From the NCBI GenBank assembly GCA_902506565.1, contig LR732703.1, positions 3,328,255 to 3,392,254 of the forward strand: 64,000 nt of DNA, given 5' to 3'. The notes below the pieces were generated by a model. It saw only the letters and a program-made list of their open reading frames with translations, did no database searches and had not been told where the DNA came from. Positions within the stretch are counted from its first letter, which is position 1. The number at the start of each line of letters is the position of its first letter. Of this stretch, positions 45,701 to 53,752 are shown one piece after another. A program made the position numbers and the translations under genes. The DNA is from Burkholderiales bacterium 8X. Its GTDB lineage: Bacteria > Pseudomonadota > Gammaproteobacteria > Burkholderiales > Burkholderiaceae_C.

Positions 45701-48700
45701 CTGTCTGCAGCGGCAAGAGCGATGCGCGCGGCCTGCTGCTGTGCGAGGCCGAGCTCAAGGAGGCAGGCGAGGTCGAGCTGATCGCGAGCGCCACCGACGC
45801 CGACGGGCGCGACAGCCGCGCCGCCAGTTCGGTCTACGTCACTCGCCAGGGCGAGATCTGGTTCGGCGGCGAAGACCACGACCGCATGGACGTGCTGGCC
45901 GAGAAGAAGAACTACCAGCCGGGCGAAGTCGCCAAGTTCCAGGTGCGAAGCCCGTTCCGCTTCTCGACCGCGCTGGTCTCGGTGGAACGCGAAGGCGTGC
46001 TCGAGTCTCAGGTGGTGCAGCTCAACGGACAGGATCCGACCTTGAGCCTGCAGGTCAAGCCCGAGTGGGGGCCGAACGCCTATGTCAGCGTGCTGGCATT
46101 GCGCGGCCGCTTGCGCGAGGTGCCGTGGTACAGCTTCTTCACCTGGGGCTTCAAGGCGCCGCGCGAGTGGTGGAACGCCTTCTGGGTGGAAGGCAAGGAG
46201 TACGTCGCGCCGACCGTGCTGGTCGACCTGAGCAAGCCGGCGTACCGGCTCGGGCTGGCCGAGATCCGGGTCGGGACCCAGGCCCACCAGCTCGACGTCA
46301 AGGTATCGACCGACAAGCCGGCTTATGCGGTGCGCTCCAAGGCGCTGGTGCAGATTTCCGCCACGCTGCCGGACGGCAAACCGGCGGCAAATGCCGAAGT
46401 CGCGCTGGCAGCCGTCGACCAGGCCCTGCTCGAACTGATGCCGAACAACAGCTGGAAGCTGCTCGACGCCATGCTGCAGCGCCGCAGCTGGGGCGTGAGC
46501 ACCTCCACGGCGCAGATGGAGATCGTCGGGCGCCGTCACTACGGCCGCAAGGCGGTGCCTGCGGGCGGTGGCGGCGGCAAGGCGCAGACCCGCGAGCTGC
46601 TCGACACCCTGTTGCTCTGGAACCCGCGCGTTCAGCTCGATGCCAACGGCAAGGCGAGCGTCGAGGTGCCGCTCAACGATGCGCTCACCACCTTCCGCAT
46701 CGTCGCGGTGGCCGATGCGGCGACCGGCCTCTTCGGCACCGGGCAGGCGAGCATCCAGTCCACGCAAGACCTGCAGATCATCGGCGGCCTGCCGCCGCTG
46801 GTGCGCGAAGACGACCGCTTCCGAGCCCAGCTCACACTGCGCAACACCACGCAAAAGCCGATGAAGGTCGAGGTGTCGCCTCGCGCCACGGCGATCACGA
46901 TGGCGCCGCAAACGATCGATATCCCGGCGCAGGAAGCGCGCGAGGTGTCCTGGGAGGTGGTGGCACCGGCGCAGCTCGCGCAGACCCGGGCCGAAGCGAT
47001 CCTGTGGGAGATCGAGGCGCGCGATACGCTCGGCACGGCGCGCGATGCGCTCAAGCTGCGCCAGCGCCTGGTGCCCGCGGTGCCGCTCACCGTGCAGCAA
47101 GCCACGCTGGTCCAGCTGGACGGCCCCTTCACGCTCGACGTCGCGCCACCGGCCGACGCCCTCGCCGGCCGCGGCGGACTCAAGTTGTCGCTGCAACCGC
47201 GGCTGGCGGAAGGCCTGACCGGCGTGCGGGACTGGTTCGCCAACTACCCGTACATCTGTCTCGAGCAGAAGACCAGCAAGTCGATCGGACTGCGCGACGC
47301 CAAGGCCTGGCAGGCGGTGATCGCGCAGCTGCCCGGCTACCTGGATGCGGACGGCCTCGCCAACTACTTCCCGCCGCGCGATGGAGACGCCAATCTCGGC
47401 AGCGACATCCTGACCTCGTACATCCTCGCCGCAACGCACGAAGCCGCCGCGCTCGACTCCGGCTTCGCGCTGCCCGAAGAGGTCCGCGCACCGATGGAGC
47501 AAGGGCTGCAGGCCTTCGTCGAAGGCCGCATCGAGCGCAAGTTCTGGAGCCCGCAGAAGGATCTCGATGTCCGCAAGCTGGCGGCGCTGGAGGCGCTTTC
47601 GCGCTACGGCAAGGCCGAGGGCCGCATGACCACCAGCATCACCGTCGCGCCCAACCAATGGCCGACCAGCGCGCTGATCGACTGGCTCGACATCCTGAAG
47701 CGGGTACCCGACGTTCCGCGCCGGGCCGAGCGGCTGGCCGAGGCGGACAGCGTTCTCAAGTCCCGGCTCTCGTACCAGGGCACCAAGGTGCTCTTCAGCA
47801 CCGAACGCGAAGACCATTGGTGGTGGCTGATGACCAACGGCGACGTCAACACGGCAAGGCTGCTGCTCGCGGTGATGGACGATGCGGGCTGGAAGGACGA
47901 CATCGGCAAGCTGGCGAGCGGCTTCATCGGCCGGCAGCACAAGGGTGCCTGGCACACCACCACCGCCAACCTGTGGGGCGGGCTCGCGCTCGAGAAGTTC
48001 TCGAAGCGCTTCGAGAAGGCGCCGGTGACCGGCGTTACCGCGGCCGTGCTCGGCGAGACCCGGGCCCAGGTCGACTGGAGCCGCGTCGAGCGGGTGAAGG
48101 CCAGCGATCCGGGCGGTGCGCCGAACCAGACCACTTTCTTCGGCGCGCCCGCATCGCCGGGCAACCTGCGCAACAACGGCATGTTCCTGCCCTGGCCGAC
48201 CCGTGCCGGCGCGCCGGTCAACGACACCTTGCTGGTGACGCAGGCCGGCAGCGGCAAGCCGTGGCTCACGCTGCAGTCGATCGCTGCGGTGCAGCTGAAG
48301 GCGCCTTTCGCAGCGGGCTACGCCATCAAGAAGACCATCACGCCGGTCGAGCAGAGCAAGCCCGGCAGCTACAGCCGCGGCGACGTGCTGCGGGTAAGCC
48401 TGGAGGTCAACGCGAGCTCCGACATGACCTGGGTCGCGATCACCGATCCGATTCCGGCCGGCGCCACCATCCTGGGCGGCGGGCTCGGCCGCGATTCGCA
48501 GATCGCCACGCAGGGCGAAAAGCGCAGCGGCGCCGGTTACCCGGCTTTCGAGGAACGCTCGTTCGAGGCCTTTCGCAGCTACTACCAGTTCCTGCCCAAG
48601 GGCATCGTGAAGATGGAATACACCGTGCGCCTCAACAACGTCGGCGAGTTCTCGTTGCCGCCGAGCCGCGCCGAGGCGCTCTATGCGCCGGAGATGTTCG

Positions 48701-48744
48701 GGGAAACGCCCAATGCGCCGATCAAGGTCGAACCGCTCAGGTAG
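42766..48744 (+). CDS. thioester-containing bacterial alpha-2-macroglobulin
   Basis: This very large (1992-residue) periplasmic protein is built of macroglobulin-like domains and a thioester domain. Cys1498 in the YICLEQ motif gives the reactive thioester by which the protein traps proteases. I chose the TTG at 42766 because AGGAG lies 7 bases before it; the next ATG (42781) is too far away. The N-terminus is a signal peptide ending near VHA; I see no good lipobox, unlike lipoprotein YfhM of E. coli. The C-terminal half shows the helical thioester-domain repeats and a final SREPPSRAEALYAPEMFGE-like end (PPSRAEALYAPEMFGE). A penicillin-binding protein 1C gene follows about 0.9 kb later, the partner found beside yfhM in E. 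coli. Confidence 0.93.
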   Translation: MKTRTMAHFLAAACLALAGIEVHALQITQFTPQGEVARVRQAVARFDQAAVSFGGPKAPAPLAVRCSDPAVKGTGRWTSDKQWVFDFENDLPPGVRCTATRVAGFRSAGGSELQGPETYAFNTGGPFVRSWQPSYGEIDEQQVFMLELSGPATPESVQANMWCAAEGLGERLPVVRIEGAQRAAVLRSTGREQQAAKEPGRFLTLRCNRTLTPASKVELVYGKGVATPSGFANNVERRLKFKVREPFRASFTCERENAQAACLPLRPMVLQFNAPVSRKLAAQITMQGGGKTLQPKFDDEASAANEDSVVESISFAPPFAEQTAFTIALPAKFEDASARPLAAADSFPMKVATGAMPPLAKFAASPFGVVERLAEPGMPALMPVTVRRVEPALQVQALTPGKVSDLNPQTDAEIIAWFRKVRRYENSYTVPRKVAAQDARRPIPPPLDAADKDDIQSRMVSLLDGQSGVKTLDMPKSQATDPRPFEVVGIPLQPGFHVLEIASQKLGESLLDPRLGAGRTMYVRTSALATNLAVHFKLGRENSLAWVTTLDKGRVVAGAMVRVSDCNGREVASGRTDAMGRVLLSGVSPTAPSCGGGADMEDGPDYGGDAWFVSARAKDEQGVEDLAFTWSDWQRGIEPWRFNVPTSLEPEPDRVAHTVFDRSLLRAGETVSMKHLIRTQTRQGFGLVDKPPTELVVTHVGSGQQYTQPLAWRRTATGGQSAESSFSIPAAAKLGVYRVELRQDGDSDEGPTQSAGQFRVEEFRLPVLEGRIGPSDAKPLVAITSLPTDLQVNYVAGGGAGNLAVKVSAISRAKRPEFADYDAFSFSPPSRQPGSAPGGEETGEAEQDVRVVADKLSVTLDRNGTGKLVIEKIPLAKAAPRELLMEASYADPNGEVQTLRSIQTLWPAAVVAGIKTEGWVSTSQKLKFQALALDLAGKPKAGVTLNVRAIARITTTSRKRMVGGFYTYDNKTDVKEIGTVCSGKSDARGLLLCEAELKEAGEVELIASATDADGRDSRAASSVYVTRQGEIWFGGEDHDRMDVLAEKKNYQPGEVAKFQVRSPFRFSTALVSVEREGVLESQVVQLNGQDPTLSLQVKPEWGPNAYVSVLALRGRLREVPWYSFFTWGFKAPREWWNAFWVEGKEYVAPTVLVDLSKPAYRLGLAEIRVGTQAHQLDVKVSTDKPAYAVRSKALVQISATLPDGKPAANAEVALAAVDQALLELMPNNSWKLLDAMLQRRSWGVSTSTAQMEIVGRRHYGRKAVPAGGGGGKAQTRELLDTLLLWNPRVQLDANGKASVEVPLNDALTTFRIVAVADAATGLFGTGQASIQSTQDLQIIGGLPPLVREDDRFRAQLTLRNTTQKPMKVEVSPRATAITMAPQTIDIPAQEAREVSWEVVAPAQLAQTRAEAILWEIEARDTLGTARDALKLRQRLVPAVPLTVQQATLVQLDGPFTLDVAPPADALAGRGGLKLSLQPRLAEGLTGVRDWFANYPYICLEQKTSKSIGLRDAKAWQAVIAQLPGYLDADGLANYFPPRDGDANLGSDILTSYILAATHEAAALDSGFALPEEVRAPMEQGLQAFVEGRIERKFWSPQKDLDVRKLAALEALSRYGKAEGRMTTSITVAPNQWPTSALIDWLDILKRVPDVPRRAERLAEADSVLKSRLSYQGTKVLFSTEREDHWWWLMTNGDVNTARLLLAVMDDAGWKDDIGKLASGFIGRQHKGAWHTTTANLWGGLALEKFSKRFEKAPVTGVTAAVLGETRAQVDWSRVERVKASDPGGAPNQTTFFGAPASPGNLRNNGMFLPWPTRAGAPVNDTLLVTQAGSGKPWLTLQSIAAVQLKAPFAAGYAIKKTITPVEQSKPGSYSRGDVLRVSLEVNASSDMTWVAITDPIPAGATILGGGLGRDSQIATQGEKRSGAGYPAFEERSFEAFRSYYQFLPKGIVKMEYTVRLNNVGEFSLPPSRAEALYAPEMFGETPNAPIKVEPLR

Positions 48745-48748
48745 GAAG

Positions 48749-48946
48749 ATGAACCCGTCTTTCCTTTCGCTCGAGCCGATGCAGGAACTGTCGGCGCCGC
48801 TCTTCGCCGGAACCATGGGCGTGCGGCGAACCACCATGGTCTGGCAGACCTCGATCAGGGATGCGGAATGCAGGCTTTGCGCGGTGGTCACGCAAACGCA
48901 ATGGGTCATGGACGCAGCCGCGCCGCGCGCGGCCGAGCCCGGTTGA
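48749..48946 (+). pseudogene. C-terminal remnant of a PaaI/hotdog-type thioesterase
   Basis: Five bases after the alpha-2-macroglobulin stop, a 65-residue frame contains LFAGTMGVRRTTMVWQTSIR and CRLCAVVTQTQWVM. These look like the last strands of a hotdog-fold thioesterase (the VRRTTMVWQT...T-x-T core). The N-terminal half with the catalytic Asp/Asn and helix is missing. I read it as a decayed gene end, or less likely as a short expressed protein; AGGA lies immediately before its ATG. A profile search against PF03061 would test this. Confidence 0.5.
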
Positions 48947-48989
48947 GCGCGGCCAGCGGAAGGCGGTGCGGCCGCTGGCGGCGCCCGGG

Positions 48990-49199
48990 TCAGTTGCGAT
49001 TCGGATTGTTCGGCCGGCTGTCGTAGCGGTTCGGCACGCCGTCGCCGTCGCGGTCGCGGTCGCCTCGGTTGGGTACCCCGTCGCGATCGCGATCCGCATA
49101 AGGGCGCGGCGGCGGTGGCGGACGGCCGTTGTCGTACGGAACGGCAACGCAGCCCGCGAGCGTGGCCGAGGCAATCATCAAGAGCGCCAGTTTCTTCAT
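48990..49199 (-). CDS. small lipoprotein with calcium-binding-like repeats
   Basis: This 69-residue protein has a lipoprotein signal (MKKLALLMIASATLAGC, lipobox LAGC), a poly-proline spacer (RPPPPPRPY), then two D-x-D-x-DGVPN-x-x-D repeats (DRDRDGVPNRGD, DRDGDGVPNRYD) like thrombospondin type 3 calcium loops. AAGGAG precedes the ATG at a good distance. It probably sits in the outer membrane facing the periplasm or surface. The function is unknown. Confidence 0.85.
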   Translation of the reverse strand: MKKLALLMIASATLAGCVAVPYDNGRPPPPPRPYADRDRDGVPNRGDRDRDGDGVPNRYDSRPNNPNRN

Positions 49200-49272
49200 C
49201 TCGAATCTCCTTTCAAAGAAGATTCGAACTTGCCCACGCCTGCTCGACCGTGGAAGGCCCGAGCGGTCGTGT

Positions 49273-49509
49273 TTACGAGTAGGCCCAAGCCGCAACCTCT
49301 GCCATGAGACGCTCCGGCGCGTGACGGATGTCACGGGCAGTGGTTTCTTCGGAGGTCGGTGCCTTGCCGGTGGTCGAGCCGACGCTGGGTGGCGGTTCGC
49401 GCAGCCAGATCACGATCAGCACGATGGCGCCCAGCGCCAGCAGCGACAGGAAAAGCGCCATGCGCCGAAACGATCGCCTTCTCGCCGGGTCTTCTTCAGT
49501 CTGCTTCAT
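49273..49509 (-). CDS. small single-pass membrane protein
   Basis: This 78-residue protein has a basic N-terminus (MKQTEEDPARRRSFRRM), one membrane helix (about 18-35, LFLSLLALGAIVLIVIWL), and a Ser/Thr-rich tail ending ERLMAEVAAWAYS. The ATG at 49507-49509 has a strong AAAGGAG ribosome binding site. I recognise no family. It lies just upstream of the small lipoprotein on the same strand (73 bases), so the two may share a transcript, and it is divergent from the PBP1C gene. Confidence 0.75.
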   Translation of the reverse strand: MKQTEEDPARRRSFRRMALFLSLLALGAIVLIVIWLREPPPSVGSTTGKAPTSEETTARDIRHAPERLMAEVAAWAYS

Positions 49510-49612
49510 GACGACTCCTTTGAAACATTCGGGCGAGGCTCGCTCGAACGCCTGCGAGCGCCTGTCGGACGATGCGCTGCCTCGCATCCGGATATGGCAA
49601 GCTCGCCAACCC

Positions 49613-51904
49613 ATGCATGCCGAGCCTGCCTTCAACCCATCGAGCTGCCGCGATCGAGCGAAGGCCGTCCGTGACGCGCGGCCCATCAAAAGGCGCCGGC
49701 TCGCCGTCGTTTGCGGCCTGGTTTTCGCCGTCGCACTTCATGCCGGATCTGCCTCGGCGGCGCCCACCTTCGAGGCCGTGCGAGCGGCATTCAAGCCGTC
49801 CGACCTCCGGGTGCTCGACCGCGACGGCGAACTGCTGCAACGGGTGCGCACCGACCGGAGCGAACGGCGCGGGCAGTGGATCGCCTTGGCCGATGTCTCG
49901 CCTGCGCTCCGCACGGCGATGGTGCTCAGCGAAGACCGGCGCTTCTACGAACACAGCGGAGTCGACTGGCAGGCGGTCTCGGCGGCTGCGTGGGGCAACC
50001 TCTGGAACACGAAGACGCGCGGCGCCTCGACCATCACGATGCAGCTGGCCGGCCTGCTGGACGAGGAGCTTCGTCGCGGCAACGGCGGACGCAGCTGGCG
50101 CCAGAAGTTCGCGCAGACCACGGCGGCTTCGCAGCTGGAGCGCGCATGGCGCAAGGACCAGATCCTGGAGGCCTACCTCAATCGGGTGGCCTATCGCGGT
50201 GAACTCGTCGGCATCGACGCGCTGTCGCGCACGCTGTTCGCCAAGGCACCGCAGGGCCTCGATGCCCGCGAGGCGGCCGTCGCGGCGGCGCTGGTGCGCG
50301 CACCGAACGCGACGGCGACGGCCGTCGGCCAACGTGCCTGCGAAGTGATGCGCGCGATGCAGCCTCAGCCGGTGGTCGATTGCGCATCCGTCGGCATATT
50401 CGCGGCGGCGGTGCTGCAGCGGCGGGCCTTCGATCCGAGCGCGGGGATCGCGCCGCACCTGGGCGGCCGGGTGGCTGCAGCCGCGCCCGACGATGGCCGC
50501 ACCGCCATCGCGACCACGCTGCGCGCGCCGCTGCAACGCTTCGCGATCGCCACGCTGCAACGGCACCTGCGCGAATTGCGGGGTCGGCATATCGAGGACG
50601 GCGCCGTCGTCGTCCTGGACAACGCGAGCGGCGAGGTCCTGGCCTGGGTCGGTTCGTCCGGCGTGCAGCTCAGCCAGGCTTCGCAGGTCGACGGCGTGCT
50701 CGCCAGGCGGCAGCCCGGCTCGACCTTGAAGCCCCTGCTCTACGCGCAGGCGCTGGACGAACGTCGACTCACCGCGGCATCGCTGCTGGACGACTCGTCG
50801 GCCCAGATCAACACTGCCTCCGGCCTGTACGTGCCGCAGAACTACGACCGGCAGTTCAAGGGGCCGGTCTCGGCTCGAACGGCCTTGGCGGCATCGCTCA
50901 ACGTGCCGGCGGTGCGGACCTTGGTCATGGTGTCGCCGGCTTCGTTCGCTCGCCGGCTCGAGGCGGCGGGCGTGCGACTGGCGCAGAACGGCGACTACTA
51001 CGGCTACAGCCTGGCGCTCGGCAGTGCCGAGGTGTCGCTGCTGGATCTTGCGAACGGTTACCGCACGCTGGCGAACGGCGGCCGGATGGGCCAGCCACGC
51101 TGGCTGATGAACTCTTCGCGCGAGCCCGCTCGACCGACGGCTCGATCGCCCGCGGACGAGAAGCCCGAGAAGGACGCCCGCGCGATCGACGAGCGGGCCT
51201 GCTTCATCGTCGGCGACATCCTGAGCGATGCCAACGCCCGGGCTCGCACCTTCGGCCTCGACAGCGTGCTCGCCACCCGCTTCTGGACCGCCGTGAAGAC
51301 CGGCACCAGCAAGGACATGCGCGACAACTGGGCGGTCGGCTGGTCCGAACGCTACACGGTCGGCGTCTGGGTCGGCAATGCGAGCGGCGCGCCCATGTGG
51401 GATGTGAGCGGAACCAGCGGCGCGGCGCCGGTCTGGGCCGAGCTGATGGGCTTCTTGCATCGGCAGGAGCCCAGCCGCCCGCCGATGCCACCGGTCGGCC
51501 TGGTGCAGATGCCGGTCCGCTTCGGAGACGAGCTCGAAGCCGCTCGAAGCGAGTGGTTCATCGCCGGCACCGAGCAAACCCTGTTCGCCCTGCCCTCGGC
51601 CTACGGCAGCTTGCCGTCGAGCAGCCGGATCCGGGCACCGGCGGACGGCAGCATCATCGCGCTCGACCCGGACATCCCGCCGAACCGGCAGCGCGTGCGC
51701 TTCGAGGCCGAGGGCGCGGCCGCCAGCCTGCAGTGGCGCATCGACGGCAAGACCTTCGGTCGTGGGGGCCAGGTGGATTGGCTGCCGTGGCCCGGTCGGC
51801 ACCGGATCGAACTCGCCGATGCCCGCGGCGACGTGCTCGACAGCCTCCGGCTGGAAGTGCGCGGTGCCGGCGTGGTCTCCAAGGCATCGGCCCGCGGCCG
51901 CTAG
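49613..51904 (+). CDS. pbpC: penicillin-binding protein 1C
   Basis: This 763-residue bifunctional peptidoglycan synthase has an N-terminal membrane/signal segment (about 27-45) and a glycosyltransferase domain with Glu107 in SEDRRFYEHSG, GASTITMQLAG and RKDQILEAYLNR. The transpeptidase domain has Ser370-x-x-Lys373 in PGSTLKP, SLN and VKTGTSKDMRDNWAVGWS. A C-terminal BiPBP_C domain (RIRAPADGSIIALDPDIPP...) follows, as is usual for PBP1C. The start is uncertain; I chose ATG 49613. In E. coli pbpC directly follows yfhM; here the alpha-2-macroglobulin gene is also upstream but separated by three small elements. Confidence 0.92.
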   Translation: MHAEPAFNPSSCRDRAKAVRDARPIKRRRLAVVCGLVFAVALHAGSASAAPTFEAVRAAFKPSDLRVLDRDGELLQRVRTDRSERRGQWIALADVSPALRTAMVLSEDRRFYEHSGVDWQAVSAAAWGNLWNTKTRGASTITMQLAGLLDEELRRGNGGRSWRQKFAQTTAASQLERAWRKDQILEAYLNRVAYRGELVGIDALSRTLFAKAPQGLDAREAAVAAALVRAPNATATAVGQRACEVMRAMQPQPVVDCASVGIFAAAVLQRRAFDPSAGIAPHLGGRVAAAAPDDGRTAIATTLRAPLQRFAIATLQRHLRELRGRHIEDGAVVVLDNASGEVLAWVGSSGVQLSQASQVDGVLARRQPGSTLKPLLYAQALDERRLTAASLLDDSSAQINTASGLYVPQNYDRQFKGPVSARTALAASLNVPAVRTLVMVSPASFARRLEAAGVRLAQNGDYYGYSLALGSAEVSLLDLANGYRTLANGGRMGQPRWLMNSSREPARPTARSPADEKPEKDARAIDERACFIVGDILSDANARARTFGLDSVLATRFWTAVKTGTSKDMRDNWAVGWSERYTVGVWVGNASGAPMWDVSGTSGAAPVWAELMGFLHRQEPSRPPMPPVGLVQMPVRFGDELEAARSEWFIAGTEQTLFALPSAYGSLPSSSRIRAPADGSIIALDPDIPPNRQRVRFEAEGAAASLQWRIDGKTFGRGGQVDWLPWPGRHRIELADARGDVLDSLRLEVRGAGVVSKASARGR

Positions 51905-51954
51905 GCCTCGCGCACAATGCGGCGCTTGGCCATCGCGCACCAGGAGACCCACGC

Positions 51955-52737
51955 ATGAGCAGCAGCATCGACCCCTTCTCTTCCAACCGCGCGCCCGGCG
52001 CCGTCCGCACCATCGGCCTGGTCGTTCCGCCGGCTGCCGGGCTGGTGCCGCCGGACGCGGCGCAGCTCTACGGCACTCGGAACGATGTCCGCTTCATCGC
52101 CCGCGGGCTCGGCATCCCCGGCATCTCGCCGGAAGGCTTCGACACCGTGGTGGACCGCATCGTCGCATCGGCCGTCGAGTTGCGCGATGCCGGCGCCGAG
52201 GCGGTCTCGATGATGGGCACCTCGCTCAGCTTCTATCGCGGCCTTGCCTTTACCGACGAGCTGCGCGACCGCATGCAGCAGGCCACCGGCCTTCCGTGCA
52301 GCACCATGAGCCACGCGATCGTGGAAAGCCTGCGCCACCTGGGCGTGCGCCGGGTCGCGGTCGCCACGGCGTACATCGACACGCTCAATCAGCGCTTGGT
52401 CTCCTATCTGAAGAGCTGCGGCATCACGGTGACCCACATCGAAGGCTTGTCGATCACCGATGTCGAAGGCGTCGCGCAGGTGCCCGGCGAGACCCTGATG
52501 GCGCTGGCCGAACGCTGTGTCGCCGCCGACCGGTCGGCCGATGGGTTGCTGATTTCGTGCGGCGGCTTGATCACGCTCGACCTGCATGCGCCGCTCGAAA
52601 AGAAGCTCGGCCTGCCGGTGACATCGAGCTCGCCAGCCGGCTTCTGGGACGTGATGCGAGCCGCCGGCATCGATCCGTCGGCCGCCGGTTACGGCCAGCT
52701 GTTCACGGAACGCCAGCCGCTCGACCGCGCCGCTTGA
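51955..52737 (+). CDS. arylmalonate decarboxylase
   Basis: This 260-residue Asp/Glu racemase-superfamily enzyme strongly resembles the Bordetella bronchiseptica arylmalonate decarboxylase, as I recall that sequence. Shared blocks are GLVVPPAAGLVPPDAAQLY, SMMGTSLSFYRG, GLPCSTMS, VRRVAVATAYIDTLNQRL, ISCGGLITLD and VTSSSPAGFWD. The single catalytic cysteine is Cys202 (Cys188 in Bordetella). Gly88 stands where racemases carry their second cysteine, so decarboxylation without racemisation is expected. The reaction turns an aryl-substituted malonate into a chiral arylacetate plus CO2 without a cofactor. CAGGAG precedes the ATG. The TGA overlaps the TTG start of the LysR gene. Confidence 0.9.
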   Translation: MSSSIDPFSSNRAPGAVRTIGLVVPPAAGLVPPDAAQLYGTRNDVRFIARGLGIPGISPEGFDTVVDRIVASAVELRDAGAEAVSMMGTSLSFYRGLAFTDELRDRMQQATGLPCSTMSHAIVESLRHLGVRRVAVATAYIDTLNQRLVSYLKSCGITVTHIEGLSITDVEGVAQVPGETLMALAERCVAADRSADGLLISCGGLITLDLHAPLEKKLGLPVTSSSPAGFWDVMRAAGIDPSAAGYGQLFTERQPLDRAA

Positions 52738-53621
52738 ACACACCGCTCGATCTCGCCACGCTCCGGGTCGTGGTCGCCGCAGCCGAGCTGGGCTCGATCA
52801 GCGCGGCGAGCGATCGGCTGCAACTCGCGGTCGCGGCGGCGAGCGCCCGGGTCAGCGCGCTCGAGGAAAGCCTGGGGCTGCGGGTCTTCGAACGATCGTC
52901 GAGGGGCGTGCGGCTGACGCCGGCGGGCCAGCTGCTGGTGCGGCGGGGCCGCGAGCTCCTGGCCGACAGCGAGCGCCTGTCGGTCGACCTGCACGACTAT
53001 GCGAAGGGGCTGCAAGGACACGTGAGGCTGGTGGCCAACACGTCGGCCATGCTGGAGCTGCTGCCCGCCAAGCTCGACGCCATGACCCGCGCGCATCCGC
53101 TGATCCGCATCGAGGTCGCGGAGCATGGCAGTCTCGACATCCCGCTGTTGCTCCTGGAGGGGCGTGCGGATGTCGGCATCGTCGACATGGTGCATGCGCC
53201 GCACGGCATCGCACTGCAGGATTGCTTCGGCGACACGCTGGTGCTGGTGGTGCATGCCGACCACCGGCTGGCGGGCGCGGAGCCGATGCCGCTCCAGCAT
53301 GCGCTCGAAGAGGACTTCATCACGCTGCACGACGGCACCGCGCTTTCGAGCCGCCTGGCAATCTCGGCCTCGCTCGCTCAGAAGCCGCTCAAGCTGCGGA
53401 TGCAGATGCGCAGCTTCGACGCGGTCTGCCGGATGGTGGCCGGCGGCCTCGGCGTCGCGGTGCTGCCGCTGCAGGCAATCGGCCCGCAGCTGGCGAGCCT
53501 GCCGCTTCGGACCGTCTCGCTGACCGATCCGTGGGCGGCGCGCACCCACCGGATCGCCCTCCGAAGCGGGCAGGACGCCGCACCCGCCACCCTGACGCTG
53601 GTCGAATTCCTGCTGCGCTGA
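52734..53621 (+). CDS. LysR-family transcriptional regulator
   Basis: This 295-residue protein has an N-terminal winged helix (LDLATLRVVVAAAELGSISAASDRLQLAVAAASARVSALEESLGLRVFERSSRGVRLTPAG) and a C-terminal LysR substrate-binding domain with DIPLLLLEGRADVGIVD and MVAGGLGVAVLPLQAI. The only plausible start is TTG at 52734, which shares bases with the stop of the decarboxylase (TTGA). Being downstream and co-directional with the catabolic genes, rather than divergent, is unusual for the family. The effector is probably a pathway substrate or intermediate (inference). Confidence 0.92.
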   Translation: MNTPLDLATLRVVVAAAELGSISAASDRLQLAVAAASARVSALEESLGLRVFERSSRGVRLTPAGQLLVRRGRELLADSERLSVDLHDYAKGLQGHVRLVANTSAMLELLPAKLDAMTRAHPLIRIEVAEHGSLDIPLLLLEGRADVGIVDMVHAPHGIALQDCFGDTLVLVVHADHRLAGAEPMPLQHALEEDFITLHDGTALSSRLAISASLAQKPLKLRMQMRSFDAVCRMVAGGLGVAVLPLQAIGPQLASLPLRTVSLTDPWAARTHRIALRSGQDAAPATLTLVEFLLR

Positions 53622-53752
53622 CCGGCCCCAGCCGGATCGGAACGGCACGGCGCCCCCAGGGTTTCGCGGATGGCGAAAGCGGGCTTCGCAGGGCATGCTT
53701 GTCGCCGTTCGCCGGCGCTTTCAAACTGCGCCGAACACAGGAGACCCCGAAG

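Noticed and set aside
41644..48909. Open frame of more than 2400 codons antisense to the alpha-2-macroglobulin gene
   Set aside because: It has no recognisable domains and an odd composition, and mirrors a confidently identified gene; long antisense frames are expected in high-GC DNA with strong third-position bias.
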